From the NCBI RefSeq assembly GCF_026151205.1, contig NC_087082.1:17949401-18013400 (forward strand): a DNA stretch of 64,000 bases, read 5' to 3'. Source of the DNA: Bolinopsis microptera (lineage: Eukaryota; Ctenophora; Tentaculata; Lobata; Bolinopsidae). Each line of letters begins with the position of its first letter. Position 1 is the stretch's first letter. The position numbers were made by a program, and so were the translations under genes. The notes beneath the pieces were generated by a model, which made no database searches, had not been told where the DNA came from, and saw only the letters and a list, made by a program, of their open reading frames with translations. This document shows, piece after piece, positions 59,701 to 64,000 of this stretch.

Positions 59701-62700
59701 ACACTTATGCTCTGATCTTATAGATATGCTGGTAGTGGTATCTGAGATAATCATTCTTTAGAACGAATTATACAAACCATATATCTGCATCTCCTGACAG
59801 GTACTTTGATGGGTTAAACAGTTTCGCAACCCTCCTACCAAGCAACCAAGGAATAGAGGGCAACTTCAAACATGTTTGTCTCTTCACGAAGGAAGAAGAT
59901 GGTACTTGGTCCAGAAAGTTCCTAACCTCTGGGTTATTTGATGTGCTGAGCGTGTACGGTACGATAAACACCGCAGAGAAGAAATATTTGTAAGTTAGAT
60001 TGTTTATACGTTAAGTATTTTCTGATGTTTCCGTAAATACGACCAAGGGAAACTGCTCTTTTTAGGTTAAGATTGTTCCTTTTTTTTCAAGAGTCATGTA
60101 TGATCAAGTCATAATAATTATGATTATCAACTCAATTTATGAAGTGTAAAATCACAAGTTTGTATGGTTATAACTTAGCCACTGTTTAAAACTAATCTTA
60201 AAAACAGTGAATAATTTCTAACCATAAAACAGGTTCTACTATGCAAGTTATGGTGGACAGATGTACAGACACGTCTTCCAGCTGAACATTGTAACTGCTG
60301 AGGTTAGTGATAATGTATAATGTATATTATAATGTATAATGTGTATTACTGGGGGTTTGTACTCATCAAATTGACTGGCAATTGTGGTGGTAAATATTGA
60401 ACTGCCACTGGTTTTTCTAATTGGCGAGAATAAAACCATTTAAGACCTTGACTGAGAAAACAATTTGATTTGTAGCAAGACTCCTATATCCTCAGAGCAC
60501 GTGTCTGTCATGTGACGGGTATTGTGGGTATGGGGGAGCCTCCTTCAGTGCTGACATGACCATGTACCGTCTCTCCTGTGCCGGCCCTGTTACCCCTTAC
60601 GTTCAGCTCAAGGAGGTCGACTCCCCGTGGATAAATGTGAGTTGTTCTTATTTTATTCAGTCGCTTGTATCTTTGGCTTAAGCTTTGAATGAAAAATTAA
60701 TATGAATATGTATCGGACGTAAATGTATATTGAATGAAAGAAATAGGATGCTTAGAGGAACTAGAATGGCTTATAATTATTTTATCAGGTCCATAACTAT
60801 AAAAAACTTTCTTTTCTAGGTCTTGGAATCCAATTACGATGTAGAAATGATGCTGCGAACCTTCAGCCTGCCCAAGAGGGAATATATGACAGAACGCATT
60901 GGAGGATTTGACATTAACGTTCAGAGAATCTCTCCCCCAGACTTTGATGAAAACAGCACTAAACGATACCCAGTTTTGGTTTATGTTTATGGTATGTCTG
61001 CCAGTTAATTACCGGGCGTCTAAAAGGTTCGGCTGAGGAAGTAAGAATATCAATGTTTCTGAGCAGTGGGATGATATAGATTAAAGCTAAAAATATCATA
61101 TTACAGGTGGTCCAGATTCGGGGAATGTCAGAGACTACTTCCCGTACGGAGACCAAAGGAAAGACTTCCACAACTATTTAGCCAACGGTGATCCTGACAA
61201 GCCGAGTTTCCTTGTTTACCACGTGGATGTACGAGGTACTATAGGCCGAGGGGACGACTTCAGGTTCCCACTCTACAGGTGATACATGAACTGCTGTATT
61301 TTACCATGATTAGGGTCTTCCGAATAAGGATCAGCAGAATAAATCCCGATTGATTTTATTACAGTATGTTGATAATTTCATAGAACTTTATTTGAAGTTG
61401 GTTAGATTAGATTCTGACTTCATTGAGAAATACATGTTATTTAGGAAGTAATATCACCACCAGATTCTGATCAATGTGAATAACAATTAATTTTATAACA
61501 TTTGATCTTGTGTGGATTTTTTAATAGCCAATATAATTATGTAATATTGTGAGTAAACATTGTCTGGTTCTACCAACCAACAATCCGGAATCCCTAACCT
61601 AAAGTTGCCTCCCAGAAAGTTCGGGGTGACGGAAGTGGAAGACACACTAGACTTCCTGGAGAGGATCAGTCAGTACCATTACGTGGACGATGCCAGGATG
61701 GCTATCTGGGGCTGGTCTTACGGAGGTAGGTACTGTCGCGACTCTGAGATCGGGTAACCTTCTAAAGTATTGTAGGAGTTCCGTTAAGTAATTAACTAAA
61801 CTATTGCTATTACGATATCTAATCGATTTAGGAAGTCTTTATTTTCATCCTGCATTACATTTGGCATTAAATCCGGCTAATATAAATTTGCTAATATAGC
61901 TGTTTCGTGAGATTATCAGAGTTCAGAAATTCTTCTCACGTTTGGCGCATAGTTAAATGATTTTACGTCAAATGCAACTCGGAGCCATTTGCAAAATGGA
62001 TCTCATAACTAATAGTCACCTTATTGATTACAAATCTGAATCATATTCGTCCTTAATGCTAAAGCAGAGCAAAACGATTCCTGCAATGGTACAGACTTAC
62101 AAGCATTAGTAGCAAGTTATTAAGATAAAGCTACAAAATCACATCTGTCACATGAAAATCTCCTGTTTTTCAGGTTTTCTGTCCTCTAAGGTGGCAGGAA
62201 GTGGGAGGAAGGTAGTGCAGGCTGCTATAGCTGTTGCTCCGGTTTCTAGTTTCAGGTTCTATGATACTATCTACACTGAGAGATACATGGGTCTTCCTGC
62301 AACCAACAAGGTATGTGGTCTGGTCTGTAACTGGTGATGGTGTCTGGACAATGCCCACTGGATATCTTGCAAATACATAAAGCTTCTTTATCTAAAATCA
62401 ATGTAAACTATTACCAAATAGCTCTAAACTGCGACCTACCAAGGTTAGTTAGATAATACCAAATAGCTCTAAACTGCGACCTACCAAGGTTAGTTAGATA
62501 ATACCAAATAGCTCTAAACTGCGACCTAGCTACTAAGGACCCGCTTATAACTGAACTTCTCAAGGTGTACGATGAGGGTGACTGTCTCCACGAGGCAGCT
62601 AACTTCACGGGTACCAACTATCTCCTGATACACGGTACCGCCGATGACAACGTGCATTACACCAACGCGGCTCGTCTTGCTTTCGAGCTAGTAGAGAACG

Positions 62701-63881
62701 ATATTCAGTTCAGGATGCACGCTTACACTGGTTAGTTTATTAACTTATCATTTTAAAACTACTTTAGTTCAAGTGCATAAGTACTTAGCCGTGATTATGG
62801 GTACAACTTCTCAGTTTTCTGAACTTGAAGGTTAACGTCATCCTCTTATTTTTACCCAATTACACGGTACTGGAAGTTGGATTTACAAGGATTCTGTAAT
62901 AAATGACATAACCCTCCCGTTAAATTACTTGATCGCCACCACGTTACCCTCCTTCTCGGTAACTTGATGGCCACTTTCAGTCCCAGAAATTATCAAGCCC
63001 ACCAGCAATAATTGCAAATTTGCAGTTGCAATCCAGGATTATAAGCCGGACTGCTTAAAGAGTTAAAGTGCAACGCATGTTGGTGGTAGCAGCTAGATTA
63101 TCAAAAATTGTACGCTTCGATGCCCCGCCACAATTAACATAAGTTGAATTAATCGCCTGCAAGGAAGGATGTTCGTGAAACTATGCGCATTGCGCACGAA
63201 CACATGATCGTGAAACTATGCGCATTGCGCACGAACACATGTGAAACTATGCGCATTGCGCACGAACACATGATCGTCAGTCGTTGGAAATATGATTTGC
63301 CACTAAATCAGCAATTTGTTCTGAAGCTAGTGCAGCTTGAAGCTTGACTCAAAGTGCAAAAGCTTCAATCTGCAACCTTGCCCAGCTTGTTGATTAGCAG
63401 CATAGTGGACAAATTTCTGCACTCTTACTTTAACCATTACTTTATTCTATAAAGTCTTGTGAAATCAAGCTCAGTCAGTGTACCGATTCATAATTCATAA
63501 CGATACTGGAAACTTCTGGGGTTTACACTTTACATGTTATCGTTCTGTATCATTAATTATAGGAAAATGAAGAACTTATAGTCTTCCGTAACGGCTACGA
63601 TCACCTTCGGATTGCATTCACCATGTCGAGTCAGAAAACGGAAAACTTGCAGGATACCACCTAGTTCACAATGGCATACAATACAATACCTTAACCGTTA
63701 TAGATAAGTTTGTTACAATAGGCTAAATTACAAGGATAATATGTGCATACTTTCAGACCGAGCGCATTCCCTGAAGGGGCTGCACACCCGACGTCATATG
63801 TACACAATGATGAGGGATTGGCTGTTCGACGTTCTCAACATGAAGGATGACTATTTGGGTACCTACAAAACAGACTTTTAG
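56721..63881 (+). CDS. DPP4: Dipeptidyl peptidase 4-like serine peptidase (S9B), right copy
   Basis: Exons: 56721-56784, 57043-57162, 57366-57460, 57785-57894, 58029-58131, 58279-58411, 58612-58766, 58888-59033, 59246-59303, 59407-59501, 59801-59989, 60233-60302, 60496-60636, 60820-60991, 61107-61278, 61616-61725, 62174-62310, 62538-62730 and 63757-63881. Every exon has the same length as in the left copy. The 795-residue product keeps the glutamate motif DWVYEEEV and the triad S642, D726, H758. Differences are few, such as Ala5Val in the signal segment and Pro-to-Leu in exon 18 (DPLITELLKV). The frame upstream of the ATG holds a TAA (CCCTGCTAAAG) where the left copy reads TTA. So either M1 at 56721 is the start, or an upstream exon joins at the AG just there, which would add the basic GSGSKR before the hydrophobic stretch and make a type II membrane protein. 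No disabling change is visible. Confidence 0.92.
56797..56872. repeat. 25-bp tandem repeat in intron 1 of right peptidase gene
   Basis: GGGCTGACTGTTAGCACGTG repeats about three times, starting right after the exon 1 donor. It is the shorter counterpart of 36773-36899. Confidence 0.85.
62412..62528. repeat. 45-bp repeat at exon 18 acceptor, nearly three copies (right gene)
   Basis: The unit begins TACCAAATAGCTCTAAACTG; copies start at 62412, 62457 and 62502. The last copy runs into the AG at 62536-62537 that I use as the acceptor of exon 18. The left gene has two copies. Confidence 0.85.
63172..63270. repeat. Tandem repeat with palindromic core, right arm
   Basis: GTGAAACTATGCGCATTGCG followed by CACGAACACATG occurs three times. 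The left arm has one copy near 30160-30195. It lies in the last intron of the right peptidase gene. Confidence 0.85.
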
Positions 63882-64000
63882 GAATCTTTATAAATTACTA
63901 ATCTAATTCACCTGAAAAACTCAAATTTTAATAAATTTAATTAGTTTAATTAATGAGTTTCATGATTTGATAGGTTTAATAATGTTGATATCCTACACTT

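Larger units (their letters stand above)
47376..64000. repeat. Inverted duplication, right arm (continues past window)
   Basis: Reverse-complement mate of 29436-44018. It is longer because it carries an expanded 45-bp minisatellite (48575-50207) and a 2.1-kb insertion (53457-55565). It lacks the hAT-like, TA-flanked and TAA-flanked insertions found in the left arm. Confidence 0.95.

Overview
This is eukaryotic, metazoan-type DNA. It is AT-rich, its genes are split by short GT-AG introns, and it is dense in transposons, minisatellites and homopolymer tracts. The gene content (a metabotropic-glutamate-type receptor, dipeptidyl peptidase 4-like enzymes, a CR1-like LINE, and an R2-like LINE of a kind common in marine invertebrates) suggests an invertebrate, perhaps a cnidarian or another early-branching animal. 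The species cannot be settled from the sequence.

Layout. 0.2-3.3 kb: the 3' half of a class C GPCR gene, plus strand. 3.9-4.5 kb: a 61-bp minisatellite. 5.37-8.64 kb: a 3.3-kb foldback element with ~1.3-kb arms. 9.1-12.65 kb: the 3' end of a minus-strand gene made of a tandemly repeated two-exon module (about 113 residues, six cysteines), cut off by a 100-N gap. 12.75-16.1 kb: poly-G followed by consensus that looks full of indel errors. 13.07-19.5 kb: two head-to-tail, degraded copies of an R2-like retrotransposon with a restriction-like endonuclease. 19.5-24.4 kb: AT-rich DNA with small repeats and no gene I can support. 24.5-28.9 kb: an apparently intact CR1-like LINE with two overlapping ORFs.

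29.4-64.0 kb: one giant inverted duplication (left arm 29436-44018, spacer 44019-47375, right arm 47376 to the window end). Each arm carries a complete 19-exon DPP4-like gene with identical exon lengths and all catalytic residues. The two genes point toward each other's 5' ends, that is, divergently around the spacer. The arms differ by small substitutions, minisatellite copy number, and clean transposon insertions present in one arm with an intact empty site in the other: a hAT-like element at 30306-30687, a TA-flanked element at 40959-41722, a TAA-flanked element at 43558-43726, and a 2.1-kb block at 53457-55565. The spacer holds the last two exons of an unidentified minus-strand gene, whose upstream exons would fall where the right arm begins.

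I found no CRISPR array, prokaryotic operon or recognisable RNA gene. The least familiar coding item is the repeated cysteine module at 9-12.6 kb. The most striking structural item is the palindrome with twin peptidase genes. All splice models were built by eye from phase and GT-AG consistency.
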